Assembly (NCBI GenBank): GCA_050013075.1
Contig: JBEKFZ010000131.1
Coordinates: forward strand, 1 to 10,164
Direction: 5' to 3'
Length of the DNA stretch: 10,164 bases
DNA from: JBEKIK01 sp050013075
GTDB taxonomy: Bacteria > Planctomycetota > Planctomycetia > Pirellulales > Thermoguttaceae
Position numbers and translations under genes: made by a program. How positions within the stretch are numbered: the first letter of the stretch is position 1; the number at the start of each line of letters is the position of its first letter. This document shows, piece after piece, positions 1-6,481 of this stretch. The notes under the pieces are model-generated. The model was not told the origin of the DNA. It worked only from the letters and a program-made list of their open reading frames with translations, and did no database searches.

Positions 1-53
1 TCCTTGAACGCATGGGCTCTCTCCTTGACGTCGGTTTGGTTGACACAAACCAT
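1..53 (-). CDS. Possible 5' end of an unidentified gene (partial)
   Basis: An ATG at 51-53 on the minus strand opens a frame that stays open to the window edge. The visible residues are MVCVNQTDVKERAHAFK. Codon 2 onwards looks like ordinary coding sequence, but 17 residues are too few for a firm family call. The KERAHAF stretch faintly recalls the first helix of MmeI-like DNA methyltransferases, which is a guess only. No convincing Shine-Dalgarno precedes the ATG. It would be co-directional with pilM, 95 bp downstream of the pilM stop. It could equally be a chance frame. Confidence 0.25.
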   Translation of the reverse strand, partial: MVCVNQTDVKERAHAFK

Positions 54-148
54 TGTCGGGAAGAGCCTTGCGTTCACAAATATCAATTTTTAACGGCTAT
101 CTGCCAAACTTGGAACTACTGAATTTAATATTCAATTAAACATTCACT

Positions 149-2266
149 TTATTGTGCCGGCGGTTGTTCTCCATTGGCTGCGGATTTGGGCTTATTTGCG
201 GATTCCTTTTCCTTTTGGGCGCGGCGTTCGCTGAGCGACTTGGGCTGCCAGCAAAACTGCACGTCAAAATCGAAACGCCGCAAACTAATTTTCTCGCCCG
301 TGTCCACTCTTATTCCGCCGAGATCGGGGCTTGCATTCTGACTATCTACCTGTTCATCCTCGACCCCTTTTGGATTTACCAATACCGGATACGTGATTCC
401 CAGTTCCTGCATGGAGACCTTTTCCATACCGCCCTCGCCGTCGGGCAATTCCACCTTTGAATTCAGCAAATTGTTAATCAGCGTATTACGGACGTATTGA
501 GGGCCGGCATTGTCGCCGGCGTCGTAGTGATAGTGGTAGCCCTCGAGTTTCACAATCCAACCCGGCCCCTGGGGCCCCCTAAGATTCGCTTGATCGGCGG
601 TTTGTTCTCCGGTCCCAGCCGCGGGCAAGGCGGCGGTGTGAGCGGCGTCCGGAGACGTTTCCTGGGGAGTTTCAGTCGATGTTTTGTCAGAGTGAGCGCC
701 GGGATCGGGACCAAAATACCACTTCTTATCTTTCACCAGGGAAAACCAAGCGGAAACATCATCGCTATACTGGCACTCCAGGTTCCTTACGTGCAGTTCG
801 TTGCGATCGGTGATTTTTAGTATATCTTTTTCATCGCGCGGCAGGCACTGATTTATCGCCCGCAGTAACTCCAACCACCTGATTCGCCCATCTATGTTCC
901 CCACTAAATGCTGACCGATCTGGTCGGTGGATTTGAAATTAGTCTCGGCCGCATTGGCCTCGGACTTCAATCCGTTGCTCTGTCCGACGATACCGTCGGC
1001 CTGTTCGGTGGCCGATTTCCACAAACTTGCTTCCACGGAGTTCATGGCCAAGGCATAGGCGCCGAAACTGATGCCGCAGCCCAAAAGCAGCAAGGCCGCG
1101 GCCGCCACGGCCCAGGGTTTCTTCCGCTTGATCAAGCGATCCTTGACGATTTCCTTGGGCAGGAGATTGGTGTGCAGGCCCGGCTTGCCCAATCCCTGCA
1201 GCGTCAGCCCGTAGCATATCCCGTAACAAATTGCATTTTCCTTAAAGATGGGCGATGAAAGGACCTGCGAACCCACGAGTCCCTGAAACGACTGCACTCG
1301 TTCGATTTCATAGCCCAGGCTCTGGGCCAGATAACGGCGCAGGCCGGGCAGTTTCATGGCGTTGCCCAGGGCCACGATCCGGCCGATTTTCGCCGTGCGC
1401 TCCAAATTGCTGAAGTATCCGATGGAACGCTGCAACTGCGTGAGCAACTCGTTGAACACCGGGCGCATGGCCTGGAACACCGCTTTGGGATCGGCAGCGG
1501 CCGTTGCGTTTCGCTTCAGGTGTTCGGCCTTGGCAAAGGTAAGTTTCATCTCCTTCGTCAGCGCCTTGGTAAAGTGGTTTCCGCCCAAGGGAATGCTCCG
1601 CTGCCAGACCTTGTATCCGTTGGTGACCACCAGGTCGGTGGCATCGGTTCCCAGGGAAAGAATAACAGTCGATTCGGGCGGGTTTTCCGGATCGTAGTCC
1701 TCGGGCTTGGGCAGGTTGCGCAACTGATCGAAGAGCAAATAATTGTACAAGGCCAGGGGGGTCAATTGCACGTAATCGATTTCGATGCCGAATTTTTGGA
1801 AAGGCTCCAGGGCGCGGAACACCGCTTCCCGCTTCATGGCGAAAAGCCCGATTTCCGTTTCCAGGGCGTAACCTTCCTCCTCGGTCCCGATGCCCAATCG
1901 CTGGTAGTCCCAAATAACGTCGTTTAAGTCGAAGGGGATCTGCTGTTTGGCTTCGTAGCGGACGATGTCGGGTATTTTCTTGGCCTCCACCGGCGGCAGC
2001 TTGATGAACCGCGCCAAACCCGCCTGGCCGGACACCGAAATCGCCACGCCGTCGCCCCGCACCGAATTGCGCGACAAAAACTGCTTTAAGGCTTCGTGGA
2101 TCAATTCCGCGGGATTGGCGTCGGGCTGGCTGAGAATCTTGGGATATTCGATGTAATCGAAGGCGTCGGCCTCGATCTTGTCCGCGGCAGTCGTTGCGCG
2201 GCATCTAAGCGCCTTAAGCGCGCATTGACCAACGTCGATACCCCAAACAGCGCCGGTTCTGGCCAT
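149..2266 (-). CDS. pilM: Type IV pilus assembly protein PilM with a fused PilN-like region
   Basis: This is a cytoplasmic actin-like ATPase-fold protein of the type IV pilus (or related secretion) inner-membrane platform. The N-terminus has the PilM opening WGIDVGQCALKALR. QIPFDLNDVIWDYQ follows near residue 110, and a nucleotide-fold motif LGTDATDLVV near 205. The PilM domain spans about residues 1-365. The protein is 705 residues, about twice a usual PilM of roughly 350. Right after the PilM domain comes NLLP (367-370), the motif by which the PilN N-terminus normally docks on PilM. Then come a basic patch, a membrane helix (about 384-407) and a PilN-like segment (RWLELLRAINQCLP). A Pro/Thr/Ala-rich linker (about 530-575) and a further soluble domain containing GYHYHYD complete it. 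I read it as a PilM-PilN fusion. The ATG start has AGGGGAG seven bases upstream. No pilO or pilQ gene is adjacent in the window. Confidence 0.9.
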   Translation of the reverse strand: MARTGAVWGIDVGQCALKALRCRATTAADKIEADAFDYIEYPKILSQPDANPAELIHEALKQFLSRNSVRGDGVAISVSGQAGLARFIKLPPVEAKKIPDIVRYEAKQQIPFDLNDVIWDYQRLGIGTEEEGYALETEIGLFAMKREAVFRALEPFQKFGIEIDYVQLTPLALYNYLLFDQLRNLPKPEDYDPENPPESTVILSLGTDATDLVVTNGYKVWQRSIPLGGNHFTKALTKEMKLTFAKAEHLKRNATAAADPKAVFQAMRPVFNELLTQLQRSIGYFSNLERTAKIGRIVALGNAMKLPGLRRYLAQSLGYEIERVQSFQGLVGSQVLSSPIFKENAICYGICYGLTLQGLGKPGLHTNLLPKEIVKDRLIKRKKPWAVAAAALLLLGCGISFGAYALAMNSVEASLWKSATEQADGIVGQSNGLKSEANAAETNFKSTDQIGQHLVGNIDGRIRWLELLRAINQCLPRDEKDILKITDRNELHVRNLECQYSDDVSAWFSLVKDKKWYFGPDPGAHSDKTSTETPQETSPDAAHTAALPAAGTGEQTADQANLRGPQGPGWIVKLEGYHYHYDAGDNAGPQYVRNTLINNLLNSKVELPDGEGGMEKVSMQELGITYPVLVNPKGVEDEQVDSQNASPDLGGIRVDTGEKISLRRFDFDVQFCWQPKSLSERRAQKEKESANKPKSAANGEQPPAQ

Positions 2267-2273
2267 AATTTAA

Positions 2274-2280
2274 CTCCCCT
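2274..2280 (-). promoter_or_regulatory. Shine-Dalgarno of pilM
   Basis: AGGGGAG lies seven bases before the pilM ATG at 2264-2266. It is the clearest ribosome-binding site among the genes here and fixes the start. Confidence 0.7.
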
Positions 2281-2361
2281 AATATGAAACGAGCATGGGG
2301 ACGGTAGTACAACTGCCGCTCAAACGAGGACGCCTCTTTCAGGACCCCCTCTCTTATTATA

Positions 2362-2377
2362 AGCAATCTATGTGCCA
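2362..2377 (-). promoter_or_regulatory. Sigma-54 (RpoN)-like -24/-12 promoter upstream of pilM
   Basis: The minus strand reads TGGCACATAGATTGCT, which is TGGCAC-N5-TTGC followed by T. The GG and GC dinucleotides are separated by 10 bases, as sigma-54 promoters require. It points at pilM, with the expected transcript start near 2350, giving a leader of about 85 bases. A TATAAT (2356-2361) directly follows, but no TTGACA-like box stands 17 bases upstream of it, so a sigma-70 reading is weaker. Sigma-54 control of type IV pilus genes is known in other bacteria. Its use here is inferred. Confidence 0.5.
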
Positions 2378-2571
2378 ATACTACTAATAAATCATTTGCC
2401 CCCCCAAAGGGAGAGGGGGGAAATTCAGGACACGCTCCAACTACCGACTTTATTTCTATTATTTACTTTATCGTCGTTGTTGGGTAACTGTCAACCTTTT
2501 AGGGATAGTCAAGATGGTTATTATGCCTAATGCAGGCACGCACAAAGCATGAAATATGTCGCCTGCCCCCT

Positions 2572-3816
2572 TTACTCGTATCGCAACGCCTCGATCGGAT
2601 CGAGTTTGCTTGCTTTGTGCGCCGGGTAAAAGCCGAAGAACAATCCCACCGATCCGGCAAACGCCAAGGCGATAATAATTGAATTTATCGATATTATCAC
2701 CGGCCATTTGGTAAAGGTATAAATGGTATTGATTGCGTAGGTAAGGCCAAAGGCAAAAGCGATGCCCAGCGCCACGCCCAGCACGCCGCCCAGGGTGGAG
2801 AGTATTATCGCCTCGACCAGAAACTGCCGCAGTATGTCGCGCGGCCTTGCGCCGACGGCCATGCGGATGCCGATTTCCCGGGTACGTTCGGTCACCGAGA
2901 CCAGCATGATATTCATGATCCCAATGCCGCCGACGATCAGCGACACGCTGGCGATGGAGCCTAGCAGAACGGTCATGACCGTGGTGATGATGCTGAACAC
3001 ATTAGCGACCTCGGAAATATCTCGAATTACGAAATCGTCGGCAATCCCCTTGGCAATGCGATGCCGTTCGCGGAGCAAGGTTTTGATTTCATCTTTGGCG
3101 TCATCTATGCGGTCGGCCGATCGTGCCGAAACCTCAAGAATATGCACCCAATCGAATGGAACCCCGTATAAACGTTTTTGCATCGTGGAAATGGGCATTA
3201 ACACCATATTATCCTGATCCCCTCCGAAAAGATTCGCTCCTTTTGGCTCAAGGACGCCGATGACTTGAAACGGAATGCCTCTAATGCGGATTGTCTGGTC
3301 TACGGGATCGGCGGCGGGAAACAGACTGTCGGCGACGGTCTGCCCGATGACGCAAACCTTTGTGGCCGTGTTAATGTCGCCTTGCGTGAAGAAACCACCC
3401 CGCGAAAGCTGCCAATTGCTGACGGTCAAATACATCGTATTTACCCCGTATATTTCATCCGCGTTGCAATTAAGGTTTCCCGCAATCAATTGACCGCTGA
3501 AGAATAGGATCGGCGAGGCGGCCAGCACGGCGGGGCAATCCCTGGCAAGGGCATCGGCGTCGGAGGAGGCCAGGCCGGTGCCGGATCGCTTCCGTTCTCC
3601 TCCGCGGGATCGCCACTGGTGATAAATCTGTAACATATTTGTACCACCCAGAGTTTGAATTTCATTTTGCACCTTTGTGCCGGCCGATTGGCTGACCGAG
3701 ACCAGCAGAATAACCGCCCATACGCCGATCACAATTCCCAGCACGGTCAAGATGGCGCGCATCTTGTTCTTTGCCAAAGCGCGGAGGGCGACTCGGGTTG
3801 TCATCAAGATGTTCAT
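2572..3816 (-). CDS. MacB/FtsX-type ABC transporter permease
   Basis: This is the inner-membrane permease of a tripartite MacAB-like exporter, 414 residues with no ATPase domain of its own. Membrane helix 1 (about 18-38, in NKMRAILTVLGIVIGV) is followed by a large extracytoplasmic MacB_PCD-type domain (about 39-265). Three C-terminal helices follow at about 272-296, 330-360 and 375-397. The cytoplasmic loop carries the typical ERTREIGIRMAVGAR coupling segment, and the protein ends in the usual PAxKASKLDPIEALRYE tail. The gene starts 28 bp after the adaptor stop and is the last of the three-gene operon. No clear Shine-Dalgarno is seen. A second ATG four codons in is an alternative start. The substrate cannot be told from sequence. 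Family members export macrolides, peptides, lipoproteins or siderophores. Confidence 0.92.
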   Translation of the reverse strand: MNILMTTRVALRALAKNKMRAILTVLGIVIGVWAVILLVSVSQSAGTKVQNEIQTLGGTNMLQIYHQWRSRGGERKRSGTGLASSDADALARDCPAVLAASPILFFSGQLIAGNLNCNADEIYGVNTMYLTVSNWQLSRGGFFTQGDINTATKVCVIGQTVADSLFPAADPVDQTIRIRGIPFQVIGVLEPKGANLFGGDQDNMVLMPISTMQKRLYGVPFDWVHILEVSARSADRIDDAKDEIKTLLRERHRIAKGIADDFVIRDISEVANVFSIITTVMTVLLGSIASVSLIVGGIGIMNIMLVSVTERTREIGIRMAVGARPRDILRQFLVEAIILSTLGGVLGVALGIAFAFGLTYAINTIYTFTKWPVIISINSIIIALAFAGSVGLFFGFYPAHKASKLDPIEALRYE

Positions 3817-3844
3817 TAAAAGTCTTTGCCGGGTGAATCTTTTA

Positions 3845-5347
3845 TCATTGCGATGGTTTCGCGGAGGCGGCCTCGGCCGCGGTTTTCATGCCAGTGACCA
3901 CCTTGCTTTTTTCCTTCAGATCGCCGGAAATCAGTTCCGTGTGGCGCGAGTCGCTAATGCCGACTTTTACTTCCAACGGCGAAAGCAGATCGCCATCGAT
4001 GATCCAAACGTATTTTTTTTTGCCCTTGTTGGAACCGTCTTTCTTATCGGCCTTGTCATCCGGGCCGTTCTTATCATCCGAGTTCTTCTTATCATCCGAT
4101 GCGGTTTTGCCGGCCTTGTCATCCGAGTTCTTCTTATCATCCGATGCGGTTTTGCCGGCCTTGTCATCGGATTTCTTCTTCGCCGCGGATGCGTCTTCGT
4201 CCTTTTCGTCATCCTCGTTATTCTTGGCGTCGGATGCGGTTTCCTCGGGCTCATCCTCCATTTTTAAACCTTCGAGCAATACCAGATGTTTTGGATGGAC
4301 ATATTCGGGCCGCGGATGAAATCGTAACGCCGCGTTGGGAATTTTAAGAATATGATCGTGTTTGTCGATTTGAAAAACGAGGTTGGCGGTCATGCCGGGC
4401 AGGAGCTTGAGTTCCGCGTTAGGGGCCTCGACCACCGCCGTGTACGTCACGACAGTTACGGGTACATTTGGCTCGGCAGCCTTCGGACCGAGCCGGACTT
4501 GCGTGATTTTCCCCTCGAAGGGCTCGTCCGGATAGGCATCGACCGTGAATTGCACGGGTTGTTTGTTCAACTCCGCCTTGCGTATCAGTCCAATGTCGGC
4601 TTCATCCACCGACGCGAGTATATATATCTTCTTCTCCAAATCCGGGGCCACCACGAACATCACCGGCGTTTGGAACTGCGAGGCCAGGGTCTGGCCCGCG
4701 TCGACTTTGCGGTCGATGACCAAGCCGTCTACGGGCGATAGAATGGAGGTGTATTTCAGATTGGTTTCGGCCGCGTCCAAGATCGCCCTGTTTTGCTCGA
4801 CGGTCGCCTTGGCGACTTCCACGTTTGCCGCGGCCATCTCGAAATTGGCCTTGGCCAGGTCGAAGTCGCTGTCGGCGATGCCCTTGATGAAGTGATTCAG
4901 CCCGGGGATGTCTTTTATTTCGTGAAGTTTCTCCGCGCGCTTGAAATCCCGATCCGTCTGATTGAGCTTTGCCTTGAACTGTTCCAGATCGGCCGTCGAG
5001 CGGGCCAGCGTGGCCTTGGCCTGCCGGCATTGGGCCATGTAGACCAGGGGATCGATCTCCGCCAGAAGCTGATCTTTTTTGACTTTGTCGTTAAAATCCA
5101 CGTAGACTTTGAGAATTGGGCCGGACACGTAGGAGCCGACCTGCACGCTGAGGACCGGTTGCACGGTGCCGCTGCATTTCACCTCGAATTTGATTTCGCC
5201 GCGGCGAACGGAGGAGGTGCGAAACCGGTCGGCCGCCGATATTCGCCGATAGGCCTGCAATTTCATGTATCCCGCCACTATTGCCCCAACGAAGGCGATG
5301 CACGCAAGCAGCCAAAATATCCGACGTTTTGTGATTCTAAACAGCAT
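3845..5347 (-). CDS. Periplasmic adaptor (membrane-fusion protein) of a MacA/HlyD-like exporter
   Basis: This adaptor should link the inner-membrane transporter to the outer envelope. An N-terminal anchor helix (about 9-28, RIFWLLACIAFVGAIVAGY) is followed by the first lipoyl half (about 32-85) and a long alpha-helical hairpin (about 90-190, rich in ATLARSTADLEQ-like heptads). The second lipoyl half has SPVDGLV near 202. The beta-barrel and the membrane-proximal domain (YVWIIDG near 445 to the end) come last. Between barrel and last domain lies a charged insert of about 80 residues (about 362-444), rich in Asp, Lys and Ser and partly built of a 15-residue repeat. The ATG at 5347 lies one base after the ATPase stop, with AGAGAA upstream. 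A TTG at 5389 would give a 41-bp overlap and is less likely. At about 500 residues it is longer than typical MacA because of the insert. Confidence 0.92.
   Translation of the reverse strand: MLFRITKRRIFWLLACIAFVGAIVAGYMKLQAYRRISAADRFRTSSVRRGEIKFEVKCSGTVQPVLSVQVGSYVSGPILKVYVDFNDKVKKDQLLAEIDPLVYMAQCRQAKATLARSTADLEQFKAKLNQTDRDFKRAEKLHEIKDIPGLNHFIKGIADSDFDLAKANFEMAAANVEVAKATVEQNRAILDAAETNLKYTSILSPVDGLVIDRKVDAGQTLASQFQTPVMFVVAPDLEKKIYILASVDEADIGLIRKAELNKQPVQFTVDAYPDEPFEGKITQVRLGPKAAEPNVPVTVVTYTAVVEAPNAELKLLPGMTANLVFQIDKHDHILKIPNAALRFHPRPEYVHPKHLVLLEGLKMEDEPEETASDAKNNEDDEKDEDASAAKKKSDDKAGKTASDDKKNSDDKAGKTASDDKKNSDDKNGPDDKADKKDGSNKGKKKYVWIIDGDLLSPLEVKVGISDSRHTELISGDLKEKSKVVTGMKTAAEAASAKPSQ
4082..4171 (-). 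repeat. 45-bp tandem repeat inside the adaptor gene
   Basis: Two copies of a 45-bp unit stand head to tail (4082-4126 and 4127-4171) and differ at one base. Each encodes SDDKAGKTASDDKKN or a rotation of it. Partial, diverged units continue on both sides (about 4030-4081 and 4172-4200). The period is a multiple of three, so copy-number change would keep the frame. Confidence 0.9.
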
Positions 5348-5348
5348 T

Positions 5349-6053
5349 TTAGCAATTCTCTTTTGTTTCCGTGGCGGAGTCGCTGACAATCTCGCCGTCG
5401 CGCAGGACTACTTTTCTTTGGGCCCAGCGCGCGACTTCCCGGTCGTGGGTTACTAGAATAATGGTAATGCCGTCGTCCTTGTTCAAATGATCCAATAATT
5501 CCATCACTTCTTGACTGGTATGGGAGTCGAGATTGCCCGTCGGTTCGTCGGCCAGGAGGATCGAGGGTTCATTGGCCAGGGCCCGGGCAATGGCCACTCG
5601 CTGTTGCTCTCCGCCGGAGAGCTGCGAAGGATAGTGATCCGCCCGTTCCCGCAATCCCACTTTCTCCAGCATGATCTGCGACTGCTCGTGGCGTCGCCGG
5701 CCCCTGAATCGATGACTGTACATCATCGGCAATTCGACGTTTTCCAATGCGCTCGTGCGCGACAGCAGGTTGAAGTTCTGAAAAACAAAACCGATCTTCT
5801 GGTTCCGCAGCCGGGCGCGCTGGTCAAGAGACATGGCAACGACCTCCTCGCCGTCGAGCAAATAACTGCCGCCGCTCGGGCGGTCGATACAACCCAGCGT
5901 GTTCATCAACGTCGATTTACCCGATCCGGACGGCCCCATCAGCGCCAGGTACTCTCCCCGCTCGATGTTTAGCGAAATCCCGGCCAATGCGTGGACCTCA
6001 ACCTCGCCCAGTTTGTACGTCTTGCTGATATCTTTGAGTTGAATAAGAGCCAT
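5349..6053 (-). CDS. ABC transporter ATP-binding protein, LolD/MacB type
   Basis: This is the cytoplasmic ATPase that powers the permease and adaptor encoded next to it. At 234 residues it is the usual size for a stand-alone LolD/YknY-like subunit. All nucleotide-binding motifs are intact: Walker A GPSGSGKST (40-48), a Q-loop in FQNFNLL, the signature LSGGEQQRVAIARAL, Walker B ILLADEPTGNLD and the H-loop ILVTHD. It is the first gene of the operon and its stop lies one base before the adaptor ATG, which suggests translational coupling. The ATG at 6053 (MALIQLKDISKTY) fits the family N-terminus but has no clear Shine-Dalgarno. A GTG at 6095 would add 14 residues and has GGAGG (6107-6111) 11 bases upstream. 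Confidence 0.94.
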   Translation of the reverse strand: MALIQLKDISKTYKLGEVEVHALAGISLNIERGEYLALMGPSGSGKSTLMNTLGCIDRPSGGSYLLDGEEVVAMSLDQRARLRNQKIGFVFQNFNLLSRTSALENVELPMMYSHRFRGRRRHEQSQIMLEKVGLRERADHYPSQLSGGEQQRVAIARALANEPSILLADEPTGNLDSHTSQEVMELLDHLNKDDGITIILVTHDREVARWAQRKVVLRDGEIVSDSATETKENC

Positions 6054-6106
6054 GCGTTCGACCACAAGGTAGGGAATGTCGGATTTGACCGGCACTCAAA
6101 GGGTGG

Positions 6107-6111
6107 CCTCC
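6107..6111 (-). promoter_or_regulatory. Shine-Dalgarno-like GGAGG upstream of the ATPase gene
   Basis: GGAGG lies 11 bases before an in-frame GTG (6093-6095) and over 50 bases before the family-typical ATG (6051-6053). It is a full-strength site at a slightly long distance, so it leaves the true start of the ATPase gene open. Confidence 0.4.
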
Positions 6112-6230
6112 GGTAATCTCCTCATTATAATCAGAGTTCTACACATTATGTATAAAATGAGTAAAACAACCGTATACCCCATGCGTAGTATAAGGGTGTA
6201 TTGTTTCGGCGCATTTTGTATTAAAAAATG

Positions 6231-6274
6231 TGCAAGAAATAAACCCTACAAGCACTATTCGCATTGCCAGGGAT
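6231..6274 (+). repeat. Direct repeat copy 1 (about 44 bp)
   Basis: This copy begins TGCAAGAAA and contains CACTATTCGC. Aligned by eye with copy 2 (6427-6469), about 36 of 44 positions agree, with one single-base gap. It sits directly before the inverted-repeat element at 6278. Confidence 0.75.
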
Positions 6275-6277
6275 AAC

Positions 6278-6408
6278 CTAAGTGGAACCGTATAATAACT
6301 TGAGCTTGGTACAGTCATCCTGAGCGCAGCGAAGGATCTCAATTAGCGGCTAGATTCTTCGCTGCGCTCAGAATGACACGGCATAACTATTAATGCGGTT
6401 ACACTTAG
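6278..6408. repeat. Imperfect inverted-repeat element with a 26-bp palindromic core (MITE/REP-like)
   Basis: The core arms are 6314-6339 and 6352-6377. They begin GTCATCCTGAGCGCAGCGAA and match in 24 of 26 positions as inverted copies, with a 12-base loop. Outer arms CTAAGTGGAACCG (6278-6290) and CGGTTACACTTAG (6396-6408) also pair with one mismatch, which makes a 131-bp element. The core (CATCCTGAGCGCAGCGAAGGATCT type) is one I recall as a widely dispersed intergenic repeat in several bacterial phyla. It carries no coding capacity, so movement would need a transposase from elsewhere. Confidence 0.8.
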
Positions 6409-6426
6409 AGCCTATAGCATCCAGCC

Positions 6427-6469
6427 TGCAAGAAAAATCCATACAAACACTATTCGCGTTGCACCGGAT
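6427..6469 (+). repeat. Direct repeat copy 2 (about 43 bp)
   Basis: This is the second copy of the 6231-6274 sequence, again starting TGCAAGAAA and carrying CACTATTCGC. It lies 12 bp upstream of the ATG of the GH38-like gene, so it forms most of the immediate 5' region of that gene. Confidence 0.75.
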
Positions 6470-6481
6470 TTTATTTGATCC

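Larger units (their letters stand above)
2267..2571. other. Intergenic region between pilM and the export operon
   Basis: This 305-bp gap holds the pilM Shine-Dalgarno and the sigma-54-like site. It also has a C-run/G-run hairpin at 2399-2420, where C7 and G6 enclose AAAGGGAGA. The hairpin lies downstream of the permease stop and may serve as a weak terminator for the operon, though no T-run follows it directly. A 9-bp inverted pair, CCCCCTCTC (2345-2353) and GAGAGGGGG (2411-2419), flanks the promoter element. A further inverted pair GCAGGC (2532-2537) / GCCTGC (2561-2566) lies just after the permease stop. I see no gene here. Confidence 0.5.
6096..6481. other. Gap between divergent genes, filled with repeats
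   Basis: This 386-bp AT-rich gap separates the export operon (minus) from the GH38-like gene (plus), so promoters for both should lie here. On the minus strand a TATAAT (6124-6129) precedes the operon, without a recognisable -35 box. No promoter was recognised for the plus-strand gene. Most of 6231-6469 is occupied by the direct and inverted repeats listed separately. A small frame across the palindrome begins MRSFAALRMT, a typical artefact of this repeat and not a gene. Confidence 0.5.

Noticed and set aside
1308..2204. 298-codon minus-strand frame inside pilM
   Set aside because: Same strand, different frame from pilM; Arg/Gly/Pro-rich shadow translation with no motif.
2424..2440. GTGTCCTGAA-like sequence shared (inverted) with 9453-9462
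   Set aside because: Only about ten identical bases; such matches are expected by chance in 10 kb, so it does not show a second copy of the 9450-9609 element.
4082..4171. Direct repeats as a possible CRISPR array
   Set aside because: The units are contiguous, without spacers, and are in frame within the adaptor gene.
3677..4267. Plus-strand frame with repeated hydrophobic blocks
   Set aside because: It is the antisense reading of the adaptor's low-complexity repeat; the apparent periodicity comes from the 45-bp tandem repeat.
6124..6129. TATAAT as a sigma-70 promoter for the export operon
   Set aside because: No -35-like hexamer stands 16-18 bases upstream, and the surrounding DNA is AT-rich, so the match alone is not convincing.
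6139..6342. Minus-strand frame starting MRSFAALRMT
   Set aside because: It begins within the dispersed palindromic core; this peptide is a familiar translation of that repeat. The rest is AT-rich intergenic DNA with no family resemblance.
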